This document shows positions 1-7,614 of a stretch of 14,731 nucleotides of DNA, one piece after another. The notes under the pieces were generated by a model, which was not told the DNA's origin, searched no databases, and worked only from the letters and a program-made list of their open reading frames with translations. The translations under genes and the position numbers were made by a program. How positions within the stretch are numbered: position 1 is the first letter of the stretch; the number at the start of each line of letters is the position of its first letter. The stretch is from Obelidium mucronatum (taxonomy: Eukaryota > Chytridiomycota > Chytridiomycetes > Chytridiales > Chytriomycetaceae): positions 1-14,731 of the forward strand of contig JAIVFH010000558.1 in assembly GCA_025765595.1 (NCBI GenBank), in the 5' to 3' direction.

Positions 1-1009
1 GGCAGCCGTAGTAGAAGTGGATGGTGTGGGGGCAGCAACGCGTGGTACTCGGGGTTGACTCGGGATGGGTGAGCCAGGTTGAGATATTTGCTGATCTGCG
101 CTTGTCCTTAGTATTCTTGGTTCTATGTTGTACGTTAGTGTGGTATGAAGACGCGCTGACAGAGATCGAGAAGGAGAGTAAGCAGACAAAGAGAGCAGAA
201 TAGAATCACGCCTACGGCGTACAGGACACCGCCTACGGCGGTGAAACATCGCCTTCGGCGATAGAGAAATACAAAATAAAAAGAAATTCACCGCCTTCGG
301 CGGTATAGATCCGCCTTCGGCGTATTTCGTCGGATTTAAAACACAAACCATCAACATCAACAACACCGCTCCCACCAATTCCACCAACAACCTTCTTTTC
401 TTTGGGTTCCCTTACAACTTTAGGGGGAGGTAGGATACCATGATGAGCATTAAAATTCAGCTTAGTCAAAGCGACATCCCCATTACTAGCTTCAAATTCC
501 AAAAGATCCTTCAAGATAACATCCACTTTATGTTTTTTTGCCAGTTTGATACCATTTTCCTTGTTGATCCAAGTGCCTTGATATTTCCCATAACCACCTT
601 GAATCTTTTCATGATGCAATTGCAACACTTCTTGTTCAAGAATTTTTGTTCTTTTCGGTTTGCTGTAGCCAGCGGCTTTTAGAATGTGGGTTGCATTCAA
701 CCAAGAGTCTGAAATGCGCTTCATGACTTGAATTCCTTTAAACATCATTTCGTAGACTGGAATGTTTGAGTAAATAGCAGTATAGACTTTGTCGTTGGGT
801 GTACTCTGGGAAGCATTGTTGTTGTTGCTGTTGTTTGTGGGCGAGACGACAGGGGAATTGGTGGCGTCCGAGTCAGCATCCGAGTCTCTCTCATCGGCAG
901 CAAGCTGAGCGATATCCGTCAACGGACTCGTTGGCGCCGTTGGCAGGGGTGTTGGTGCCAGCGGGGTGTTGTTGCTTGTGGGGCTAGTGGTGGTGTTGCT
1001 CACGTCCAT
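1..1009 (-). CDS. APSES-domain transcription factor (Mbp1/Swi4-like), 3' end beyond window
   Basis: Likely DNA-binding subunit of an SBF/MBF-type G1/S transcription factor acting in the nucleus. Exon 1 is 1009-349. Residues 1-72 are Ser/Thr/Pro/Asn-rich low complexity, and the APSES (KilA-N-like) domain covers about 76-173. Within it VMKRISDSWLNATHILKAAG, KRTKILE and GGYGKYQGTW closely match the Mbp1/Swi4/Res family. I infer one intron, 348-156 (GTTTGT donor, pyrimidine-rich end, CTGTCAG acceptor). It is phase 1 and joins exon 2 (155-1), which stays open to the window edge with a Pro/Ser/Thr-rich linker. Ankyrin repeats expected for this family would lie outside the window. Read without splicing, the frame runs through most of the intron and stops near 233. 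The intron carries the hairpin array listed separately. The family call is firm; the splice sites are inferred. Confidence 0.88.
208..322 (-). repeat. Intronic array of five GCC-GNA-GGC hairpins
   Basis: Inside the APSES intron, five short palindromes lie at 208-220, 227-243, 248-262, 290-304 and 312-322. Read in the sense (minus) direction each has the core GCCGNAGGC. Loops in transcript order are GAA, GAA, GAA, GTA, GTA. Outer stems differ but stay paired: ACCGCC/GGCGGT, ATCGCC/GGCGAT, CACCGCC/GGCGGTG and ACGCC/GGCGT, with perfect stems of 5-7 bp; the one at 312-322 has only about 4 bp. A T-rich spacer (sense strand) lies between the second and third hairpins in transcript order. Bases 199-230 are exactly repeated, inverted on the chromosome, at 2457-2488. 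The origin is unknown; it is probably a small mobile element. Confidence 0.9.
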
Positions 1010-1106
1010 TTCTTCGAGAAAACCAACAAATCAAAACGTCTCCCAATCAAATCAAATGTAGAAACTTGAGAACACTTTACTGTACACTTACACTACATTA
1101 CTAGTA

Positions 1107-1748
1107 TTATTTGCACGTGTTATTAGATGCATTAGAAGCGCTTTTATTCTCGCTGATCAGATCGCGCGCCTTCTTTTCCAGCTCGCGTCTCTTCCGGCCC
1201 ATGTCCTCTGGCGCCAGCGCCAGCTGGTCCGGCGAGCGGCCTTCGAGCAGCTGCGCGACGATCGCCGCGACAAACACGCCGCAGTCAGCGTTGTTTTCCT
1301 GGCGCCGAATGGCGACTTGTTCGAAAGTCGTTTGGCTTTGGCTTTGCGCGAGCAGCGGCGCCCACTTTGCGGCGGCGCGCCTGGCGACGCGGGCGTTCGC
1401 GGCGCCCAGCGAGTCGTAGTGGCGGAACACGGCGGACTGCGGGCCGCGCGCAAACTCGAGCAGCGACCAGTGGCTGCCGCCGTCGTTGAGCGCCAGGAAC
1501 ACGCGCGTCTTTGCGCGCAGCCGCAGCCCGCCGACGAGCGCTTCCGCCGATTGCAAATCGACATTTGCAACAAGGTGCACCAGCGACGGCGACAGCAGCG
1601 CCACGCCCGCGTCGTGCGGCTGCGTCTCGAACGCAAACTGGAGCAGCGAGTCGTTGAGCCACTCGCCGTCGCGGAGAAGCAGGAGATCGCTGTCGTACAG
1701 ACTGACATCGCCAACTGTGAGCACGGGCTGGGGCCGTTTGGCTTTCAT
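1107..1748 (-). CDS. SENP8: NEDD8-specific cysteine protease (SENP8/NEDP1-like, C48 family)
   Basis: Predicted deneddylase of the Ulp1/SENP fold that matures NEDD8 or removes it from cullins and other targets. The protein is 213 residues and intronless, the same size range as human SENP8 (about 212). The catalytic set is visible: His93 in GGSHWSLLEFA, Asp112 in RHYDSLG, the oxyanion-hole Gln150 in RRQENNADCGVF and the nucleophile Cys156. DGEWLNDSLLQFAFE (about 27-41) matches the substrate-binding start of the family. The ATG at 1748 gives the expected N-terminus. The gene is head-to-head with THOC7, 71 bp apart, and its stop lies 97 bp before the APSES start. Its coding sequence is much richer in GC than its neighbours, which also creates long spurious ORFs in other frames. 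Other C48 proteases are possible, but length and motifs favour SENP8. Confidence 0.9.
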   Translation of the reverse strand: MKAKRPQPVLTVGDVSLYDSDLLLLRDGEWLNDSLLQFAFETQPHDAGVALLSPSLVHLVANVDLQSAEALVGGLRLRAKTRVFLALNDGGSHWSLLEFARGPQSAVFRHYDSLGAANARVARRAAAKWAPLLAQSQSQTTFEQVAIRRQENNADCGVFVAAIVAQLLEGRSPDQLALAPEDMGRKRRELEKKARDLISENKSASNASNNTCK

Positions 1749-1819
1749 CTATTTTATTTCTTTATTTATTTTATTGCATGATTAATTTTGATTTATTTTA
1801 TTTATTAACTTTAAATAAT
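1749..1819. promoter_or_regulatory. Bidirectional promoter region, SENP8 / THOC7
   Basis: These 71 bp separate two divergent start codons and must hold at least the core promoter and both 5' leaders. The sequence is almost entirely A/T with repeated TTTATT-type runs, in sharp contrast to the GC-rich SENP8 coding region. No specific factor site can be assigned by eye. Confidence 0.55.
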
Positions 1820-2953
1820 ATGGACTCTATCGACTCAGATGTCGTTATCAGAAACAAGTTGGCCGTCGACCAGCGGCCACTAAGGAAACTCATGCGCAAG
1901 TTTCAAACCCTTAAGCTTGCTGTCGAAACAAAACAGGATGAAGCTGTTTGGTGAGGAGAGAACCCGGTTGTTTACAACGAATGCCCATATCAAAGCGACA
2001 TTGAGTTGAAACGGCGACCTGATGTTCTGTCTCTTCTTTTTTTTTTGTTCTTTCGGCCTAGTTCATCCTCCCTCGAGTCTTTTCTGATTGAACTGGCAAC
2101 ATATTCAACCATCGTGCTTCACAAACAGTCTCTCATACAAACAATGAATTCTACTCAACAATTGCATTTTGATAATGATTTGGCTGCTGTTTTGAAACGC
2201 ATTGAGGATACCAAGAATGATATTGAAGAGTTTAAGGTTGAATTGGTTCACGAAGGTGTGAAGCGTGCTCAACAATTGGAATATGATCAAGTCGCTCGAT
2301 TGGTTTTGGAATTTCCTTCCCGTGATGAAACTGAAGGGTGTGTTCCCACCGCCGTAGGCGGTGTTTTTTTTTTTTTTTTTTATTTTTCGCCGAAGGCGAA
2401 ATCTCACCGCCGTAGGCGGTGTTTTTGACGCCGTAGGCGTTGTTACCGCCGCAGGCGGTGTCCTGTACGCCGTAGGCGTGATTCTATTATGTATACTCTT
2501 TACTCTTCTTCTCTGTACTTTATCCCAACATACTCACTTCAAACAAGAAACATGGCAACCCTTGCATTGGAAATCGCGTCACTAGAAGCACAGCAAAAGA
2601 AATTGGACCAAGCGTTTGAATTCCGAAAGACGCTTTTACATAACGTTGTTTCTTCAGTGTATACCATGAAAGATGCAATCAGTGGCGGTAGCAATGCTGC
2701 TTCCAAACAACAACACGAAAACAAGCGCGGAAATAGTAGTGGTGTGGATGGAAATGTGCTAGTAAACGGAGACAGTAGCTTTTCTCTGATAGAATCTGAC
2801 TTGGCGATGGAGGAAGGAGAGGAAGGAGAAGAAAGAGAAGACGAGGTTCATAATGCTGGTGGTAGGAGGGGCAGCAAAAGTGGGGGTAATCATCAAAACA
2901 ATGAAGACGAAGATGAAGAGGGAGCATATGAAGATAAAATGGATGAGTCCTAG
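1820..2953 (+). CDS. THOC7: THO complex subunit 7 (THOC7/Mft1-like)
   Basis: Subunit of the nuclear THO/TREX complex, which couples transcription to mRNA export. Three exons are inferred: 1820-1950, 2062-2337 and 2548-2953. Both junctions are in phase and give 270 residues. Intron 1 (1951-2061) is GTGAGG...CCTAG; intron 2 (2338-2547) is GTGTGT...ACAAG. Exon 1 holds VVIRNKLAVDQRPLRKLMRK, which matches the start of human THOC7. The end of exon 2 (QLEYDQVARLVLEFPSRDET) matches the EYDALAKVIQHHPDRHET region, and exon 3 begins with the LE..LE..L coiled coil and EFRKTLLHNVVSSVYTMKD, like ELRRKQFHVLLSTIHELQ. The C-terminus adds an acidic Glu/Asp-rich tail, so the protein exceeds the human one (204). 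Intron 2 contains the second hairpin array. THOC7 and the gene to its right converge, with 73 bp between the stop codons. Confidence 0.9.
2347..2479 (+). repeat. Intronic array of six GCC-GNA-GGC hairpins with 18-nt T tract
   Basis: Inside THOC7 intron 2 there are six palindromes at 2347-2363, 2385-2401, 2405-2421, 2428-2440, 2445-2459 and 2467-2479. All read GCCGNAGGC in the sense direction, with loops GTA, GAA, GTA, GTA, GCA, GTA. Stems are CACCGCC/GGCGGTG (twice), TTTCGCC/GGCGAAA, ACCGCC/GGCGGT and ACGCC/GGCGT (twice). An 18-nt T run (2364-2381) follows the first hairpin. The last hairpin lies within 2457-2488, which is identical over 32 bp to the reverse complement of 199-230. The array repeats the order seen in the APSES intron, with its final hairpin pair present twice. 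Confidence 0.9.
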
Positions 2954-2976
2954 AATCCAAAAACTGTTTTTTTTAC

Positions 2977-2985
2977 TTTATTAAA
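2977..2985. terminator. Overlapping poly(A) signals of two convergent genes
   Basis: AATAAA on the minus strand (2982-2977), serving the C2orf81 homologue, overlaps ATTAAA on the plus strand (2980-2985), serving THOC7. The signals lie about 45 and 27 bp past the respective stop codons. This is a motif-based call. Confidence 0.45.
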
Positions 2986-3026
2986 GATTTCACTGTGCCG
3001 TCTCAACGCGTCGTCGTTCTTCTGCT

Positions 3027-5079
3027 TTAATATCCGGAAGTTTCTTGAATGCCTATTCTTTTCATTAGAGTTCTGTTTTTTCCTTTAAGATCACAAAAAC
3101 TGACATTGGCAGGGTTCTCTGTTCCTGGAGTTCTTTCCCGAACCGCGAGGGTAGGAAATGGAATCGGGCGCAAAGATGGTTTCGCCTTGTTAAGCACGCG
3201 ACTTAAAACAGGGTCTGCTCCTACAGATGCAATGATTTGCCTCTTCACTACTCGCGGACTTTCCCCTGCCAAGGTAACACTGCTGCCCTTCAGGTCTGCG
3301 GCTTTATTCCGATCTTGCATCTTTATTTTTTTGATTCAGAATACCCAAGTTTTCTATCGATATGTTACCTTTTTCGATGGTTTGGGTCCTTTCTTGATGG
3401 TTTCTCCCTCCCGCAAGGTTACCCCAGGCGCTAAGCGCATCGTTTCAGTCTAAATGGACTTATATTTAATACCAATTTTTCCATGTAGCGGCCATCAAAA
3501 CTCACAAGTAAAGGTATGTCCAGTGTTGTATCCGGAACAAACCCTCCGGCGTTCAAAGGACCACCAGTTCCTGCTGCAGGCATAAAAGAAGCCAAACTTG
3601 CAGTACTTTCCAAAAAGTTTACAGTCGTTCTACTCGTCATTGTAGCTTGACTTTCTCCAAATCTTACACCGCTACTACGTGCTAAAGAAGCGGTAGTTGT
3701 CGCCTCACTCATCCTATGCAGTTCAGAGCGGGGCTTACTGGGTAGAATATTTCGGGGTCCTTGTGGTCCTGCAACTGTGGCTCTCTTTGTGACTGCAACA
3801 CTGGCGCGTGTTGTTGGTGCTCCTTCTTGTGGATTCTCGTCAGTAACTACTTTTGCTCGAACACTATAGTGTATATAGAAAGAAGAAAAAAAAAGGATCC
3901 AGATTTAAAAATCGAATGTGTTTTTCAAATGATCGGGGATCGTTTTACCCTTGTGTAAAGAGTTTACTCGCTCCAGCCTTCTTAACCAAGAGGATCCTTC
4001 CGTCGGGATCAAAACCAACTTCTGCTTTTGCTCCATCGCGTTCAAGGCCGTGAATTCTTGCCGTGACTCTTTTGTTTTCCTGGAGAGTTGGAGAATTAAA
4101 TTTCATCGATTCAGTCGACAGTTTTTCAGGGTTCTCTTCTTTTCACATTTCAGACGAACCTCGATAATGGCTCTCTCGGCAGCAGTTGCAGCCGATATTT
4201 CAGGTTCTTCGGAATGTATGGAGCCCATGGCTTTTCTGGTTGGTTTATTCAAGGAACTTATCTTTGACAAGCTATTTGCCACCACCTTTTTCGTTTTTTT
4301 AATCAAACGAACGTACTTAAAAAAAAAACCGTTTCCCACCCACCTTTGAGGGCCGAGATGTGACAGAAGTTGCTGAAGAGTTGACCTTCAAGTTGGATGA
4401 ACCCAATGCCAACAGACCCCGCACAGTTTCCGACGATTCAAAAGCACTCTGTTGGGGAGATGACACCGCGCTGCTATATTCATCAGCTGCTAATATATTC
4501 TGAGAATCCGTGATTGTGTGTTTTGGTTGACAGGATGATGATTGGGCGGTTGAAATTGTTCGTTTGATGGGGATGGCTCCGCGCGCCCATGAATCAATTA
4601 TTGCAGGTTGTGGCTCTGAATGAAAATAAGAGAGGGGGTTTTCAAGTTCTTGAGTGGCCTTTCAAAAAATCGCAACGGCAACAACCTTCATCAGCTCCCC
4701 AGCTCGGCGACGTTACTTCTCCAGTATCGCGTCTGAAAAATTGCCACTATTTTTCGTATTCCCCCCCGTCATGTTTTTTTTTTGTTTCAAATCAACGCGT
4801 TTTAAAAAAGAAACACAATGGAGGCGAGTGGTCTCCAGTTCTTGAGAATACCTGGACGATTTTCAACAGAGTCCCTTTTGCAAATTGAACTGCGTAAGGA
4901 AGAACTTGAGACTCGATATGCTTCTCAAATAGAACCTCCTGGCCACGGTTCACGATCCCTTCAACAATCATGGAGGCCAAGTTTTCGCCTTCTTCCTGAT
5001 CAACGATCATGAACCATTCTGCGCTTCCTTCTTTTACTGGTGGAGCTGCGCCACTCGCAATCATGAAGGTTGACGCCAT
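3027..5079 (-). CDS. C2orf81 homologue (DUF4639 protein), eight exons
   Basis: Poorly characterised protein; I recognise it by resemblance to human C2orf81. Inferred exons are 5079-4852, 4746-4686, 4615-4344, 4261-4160, 4079-3949, 3863-3506, 3449-3369 and 3320-3027. All junctions are GT-AG and in phase and give 508 residues (human about 615). Conserved blocks: AEWFMIVDQEEGENLASMIV near 20-40, LPYAVQFAKGTLLKIVQWQF around the first junction, SWGADEEPQPAIIDSWARG at about 91-109, and LAPGVTLREG at about 390-399. The first two introns were placed because splicing there restores the conserved text exactly. The exon 4 start (4261) is the least certain; an acceptor near 4284 also keeps frame. The middle is Ser-rich and poorly conserved. 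I associate the family with flagellated eukaryotes, so a cilium-linked role is possible but is an inference. The gene is divergent from SETD4. Confidence 0.8.
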
Positions 5080-5131
5080 TACTGTACTATTATTCTTTAA
5101 AAATTATTTTCTTTCCTTTTTTTTTTTGGAT
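5080..5131. promoter_or_regulatory. Bidirectional promoter region, C2orf81 homologue / SETD4-like
   Basis: Only 52 bp lie between the two divergent ATGs. The plus strand is strongly T-rich, with a run of 11 T near 5117-5127. Core promoter elements for both genes must fall here or within the first exons. No defined motif is visible. Confidence 0.5.
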
Positions 5132-6598
5132 ATGCAAGAAATCACTGGCGAACAAGATCCTGCTTGGGGTTTCTTTCAAGAATGGTTGAAACGAGAGAAC
5201 TGCTGTCCAACTGCCACTCTGACGCTGGCTTCGTCGTAAGAGTCGCAGACAGATACGATTTTCACCTTCTGAACTTAACACTTGAAGTCCAATGACAGGA
5301 AGAGGCCTTATGGCAACAAAGCGAATACAATCCGGAACTCCGATTATTTCTGTCGATGCCCGGTTTCTCATTACAATCAACACTGTCAGCGCCTACTTTA
5401 AAGAATACTCCTCTATTGATACTCGCTGTTTAAACGAACAAGCGGCACTGGCGTTATTTCTTGCAGTTCAACGAATGAAACGAGAAGAAGAGGGAGGGAA
5501 TGGGTTCTGGAACGCTTATTTGGACATGATCCCCAAAGATTTTGACACGGTCGCTGCAAACTTGCCGCTAGAACTGCAGCAACTTTTGCCGTGGCAAGTT
5601 CGCGATATGATCAGCAAACAAATCTCCACCTTTGAAAAGGATTTTGCGGCCGTGATGGAACTATTGGCTGGAGCCACCAACAACGGAGGCCGAATTTCAT
5701 TGGAAAAAGAGGATTATCGATGGGCGTGGTATGCCGTGAACACAAGATGCATAACATTAAATACTTCAATACCTGGATCTCGGAAACCTCTGGCGTCTAT
5801 AAAAAAAAAGTCGGCCAAGGCTGTCGTTCCCGCGAAAATCGCGTTGGCCCCAGTTTTTGGATCTTTTGAATCACTCCTTGACAGCTCGGATTCAAGCAAA
5901 CTTTAATTCCAAAAATAATGCGTTTGAAATTATTGCGTTGGAGGATGTTGAGTGTAGGCGAGGAATGCTTTATTTCGTATGGAGCTCATGATAATGCGTT
6001 CTTGCTTGTTGAATACGGGTTCGTTGTATCCAATGCACGAAAAGAAAGCAGTGATGATAGTGGCGGGGACAGATGGTGGGTTCACAATCCATATGACCAC
6101 ATACTCGTGGATCGGGAAGTGGCAGCCCTTGTACTGCCAGGAGAGAAGAAAGGATTTCGGGCGCGTGTTATTGGTGAACTGGAGGGAGCTGGATTCTACG
6201 GGTAAATATCTTGCCTTGGCTCCCTCGCAAACTTCCAGTTAATCTTTGTTCTTTTACAGTGATTACACTTTACATATTCATCAAGATTCTTACCGTTTAA
6301 TGAACGCCCTGCGCCTTTACGCTTGTGCATCCTCTCAAGATGACTTTGAAGTTCTTCTTAGCCGTTGGAGAATGGTTGTGAATGGACAAATTGACATGAT
6401 TTCTTCCGAGAATGAAAAGGCAGCTCAAGTACTTTTACATGACATTTGCCAGAAATTACTTGAAGAATCAAAGCATTCGGTGCATTTGTTGAGCTTGTTT
6501 TCTCAACAATATGGCATGAAATGCGTACTAATTTGCTTGGAACTTTGTTTGAAAGCTGGATCAACATCTTGGAGTGGAATATTTTACAATGCAAATAA
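5132..6598 (+). CDS. SETD4: SETD4-like SET-domain protein lysine methyltransferase, three frame breaks
   Basis: Predicted methyltransferase with a SET domain plus Rubisco-LSMT-type substrate-binding domain. Exons are 5132-5235, 5288-6201 and 6260-6598, with GT-AG introns of 52 and 58 bp. Motifs: TGRGLMATK at about 38-46, WAWYAVNTRC, FLDLLNHS (about 224-231) and GEECFISYGAHDN (about 258-270). The C-terminal end ESWINILEWNILQCK resembles the end of human SETD4. The frame breaks three times: +1 at 5850-5853 just before FLDLLNH, +1 at 5953 just before GEECF, and -1 (or +2) in the A run at 6519-6521. Allowing for these the protein is about 451 residues, against 440 in human SETD4. AATAAA overlaps the stop at 6594-6599. 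Either assembly indels or an early pseudogene. Confidence 0.8.
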
Positions 6599-7069
6599 AG
6601 TGTGTTTTTTTCAGTGACTTAAAGACTGAGCTAAGGTTCCCAAAGTCTACCCCCTCCTCATTGACCATGAAGCTGTCCTCATCAAGAGAGTGTGGCTCAT
6701 GCATTGCAGGCTTTCAGGGGTAATGAGCTTCTTGCTTGTTTGTGATTGTGCGTGGAGGCACATCAGTGAACTCTTGTTTCAGGGTGGGGACATCAAATGC
6801 CACCAAAAAGGAATGTTTCATAACTTGTGGAAAAGTTGCAAATCTCTTTTTGCAGGGCAGCAATATCAAGTTTGAGGATCTGCTCTGATTGCACCGACTC
6901 ACACCCTTCTGCCTAATACAATGGCATTCTTGACAAAACTACAAAACCTTGCAGCGTTGGCTTGCAAAAGCCACGATGGAACCAGCCCAAATGTCCCCCA
7001 ATGGCCTCTCCAGCCCCACACCTTCCTTGTGCAGCAGGCAGGGCCAGGACCATCAATATAGATCCAATC
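6599..7069. other. Non-coding region between SETD4-like gene and tRNA
   Basis: No reading frame here resembles a known protein, and the short ORFs lack conserved text. The stretch is mixed-composition unique-looking sequence. On the minus strand it begins immediately downstream of the tRNA gene. The first TTTT on that strand is near 6968-6965, about 100 bases past the mature tRNA 3' end. Confidence 0.5.
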
Positions 7070-7142
7070 TGCCACCTGTGTGGATCGAACACACTACCTT
7101 AGCATCTTCAGTGCTACGCTCTCCCAGATGAGCTAAGGTGGC
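7070..7142 (-). tRNA. tRNA-Phe (anticodon GAA)
   Basis: The 73-nt cloverleaf folds perfectly: a 7-bp acceptor stem (GCCACCT/AGGTGGC), 4-bp D stem (GCTC/GAGC), 5-bp anticodon stem (TAGCA/TGCTA) around loop CTGAAGA, 5-nt variable loop and 5-bp T stem (GTGTG/CACAC) around TTCGATC. The anticodon GAA is at 7109-7107 and the discriminator A at 7070. There is no encoded CCA and no intron, as expected for a nuclear gene. Box B (GTTCGATCC) is canonical. Box A deviates at position 15 (T instead of purine), and position 48 is A, so the 15-48 pair is reversed. No oligo-T terminator follows within about 100 bases. Confidence 0.9.
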
Positions 7143-7614
7143 CCCTGTCCTGTGATTTTCTTGTGCAGCTTCTGTACATTGGCATCTATCAACTGCTGAC
7201 TCAAAACACAGCTCCCCAAAAACCCCTAGTTCCCACCAATGAGGAATAGATCAGTATAATTGGCTGCTGATGTATCCAAAGCAGTAGATACAACTGGATT
7301 TGATGTTTTCAGCAGCTATGCAAAGGATGTTTTTTAGGGCAATGGGTTTAGGGCTAGGGTTAGGGCTAGGGCTGAAATCACTCAAAACCAAAACCTTAGT
7401 CATTGGTATAACAGCAGTGCTTGGGGGTTGTATTTCATAGGATATATAAAGTCATGGGAGTACTCTAAATTATGAAAGATTCAAGGAACTAGACCCCTCA
7501 TGAAGCAGCTAGTTTCAATTTTCTGCTTCAAATAACCAGAAACTAAGAACAATGTGTGTAGACGTGAATAATAATAGCACAATGCATAGAGTTCCAAACA
7601 AGAAGTAAAGATAA
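7143..7614. other. Non-coding region between tRNA and helicase pseudogene
   Basis: No supported gene lies here. The stretch contains the telomere-like tract at 7344-7371 and otherwise AT-rich sequence with stops in all frames. It may include the lost 5' part of the mobile element whose helicase remnant begins at 7615, but no homology is visible by eye. Confidence 0.45.
7344..7371 (+). repeat. Short interstitial telomere-like tract
   Basis: The sequence reads GGG followed by units TTTAGGG, CTAGGG, TTAGGG and CTAGGG, a degenerate form of the TTAGGG telomere repeat used by most fungi. It is only 28 bp with single-base variants, so it may be a fossil insertion or chance G-rich repeat rather than a chromosome-end relic. 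Confidence 0.6.

Noticed and set aside
208..322. Regular palindromic repeats suggesting a CRISPR array
   Set aside because: Repeats are only 11-17 bp, vary in stem sequence, have irregular short spacers and lie inside a spliced intron of a eukaryotic gene.
799..987. Plus-strand ORF rich in Cys and Trp opposite the APSES N-terminus
   Set aside because: It is the antisense reading of CAA/AAC-type Asn/Gln repeats and has no conserved text.
1111..1785. Long overlapping ORFs on both strands across SENP8
   Set aside because: They are shadows of a GC-rich gene: only the minus frame ending at 1107 shows a known fold and catalytic residues.
5850..5953. Programmed +1 frameshifting in the SETD4-like gene
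   Set aside because: No stop codon or recurrent slippery motif marks the shift sites, and three separate shifts in one gene are implausible.
6949..7131. ORF ending in PPVWIEHTTLASSVLRSPR
   Set aside because: This is the familiar spurious translation of the strand opposite a tRNA gene.
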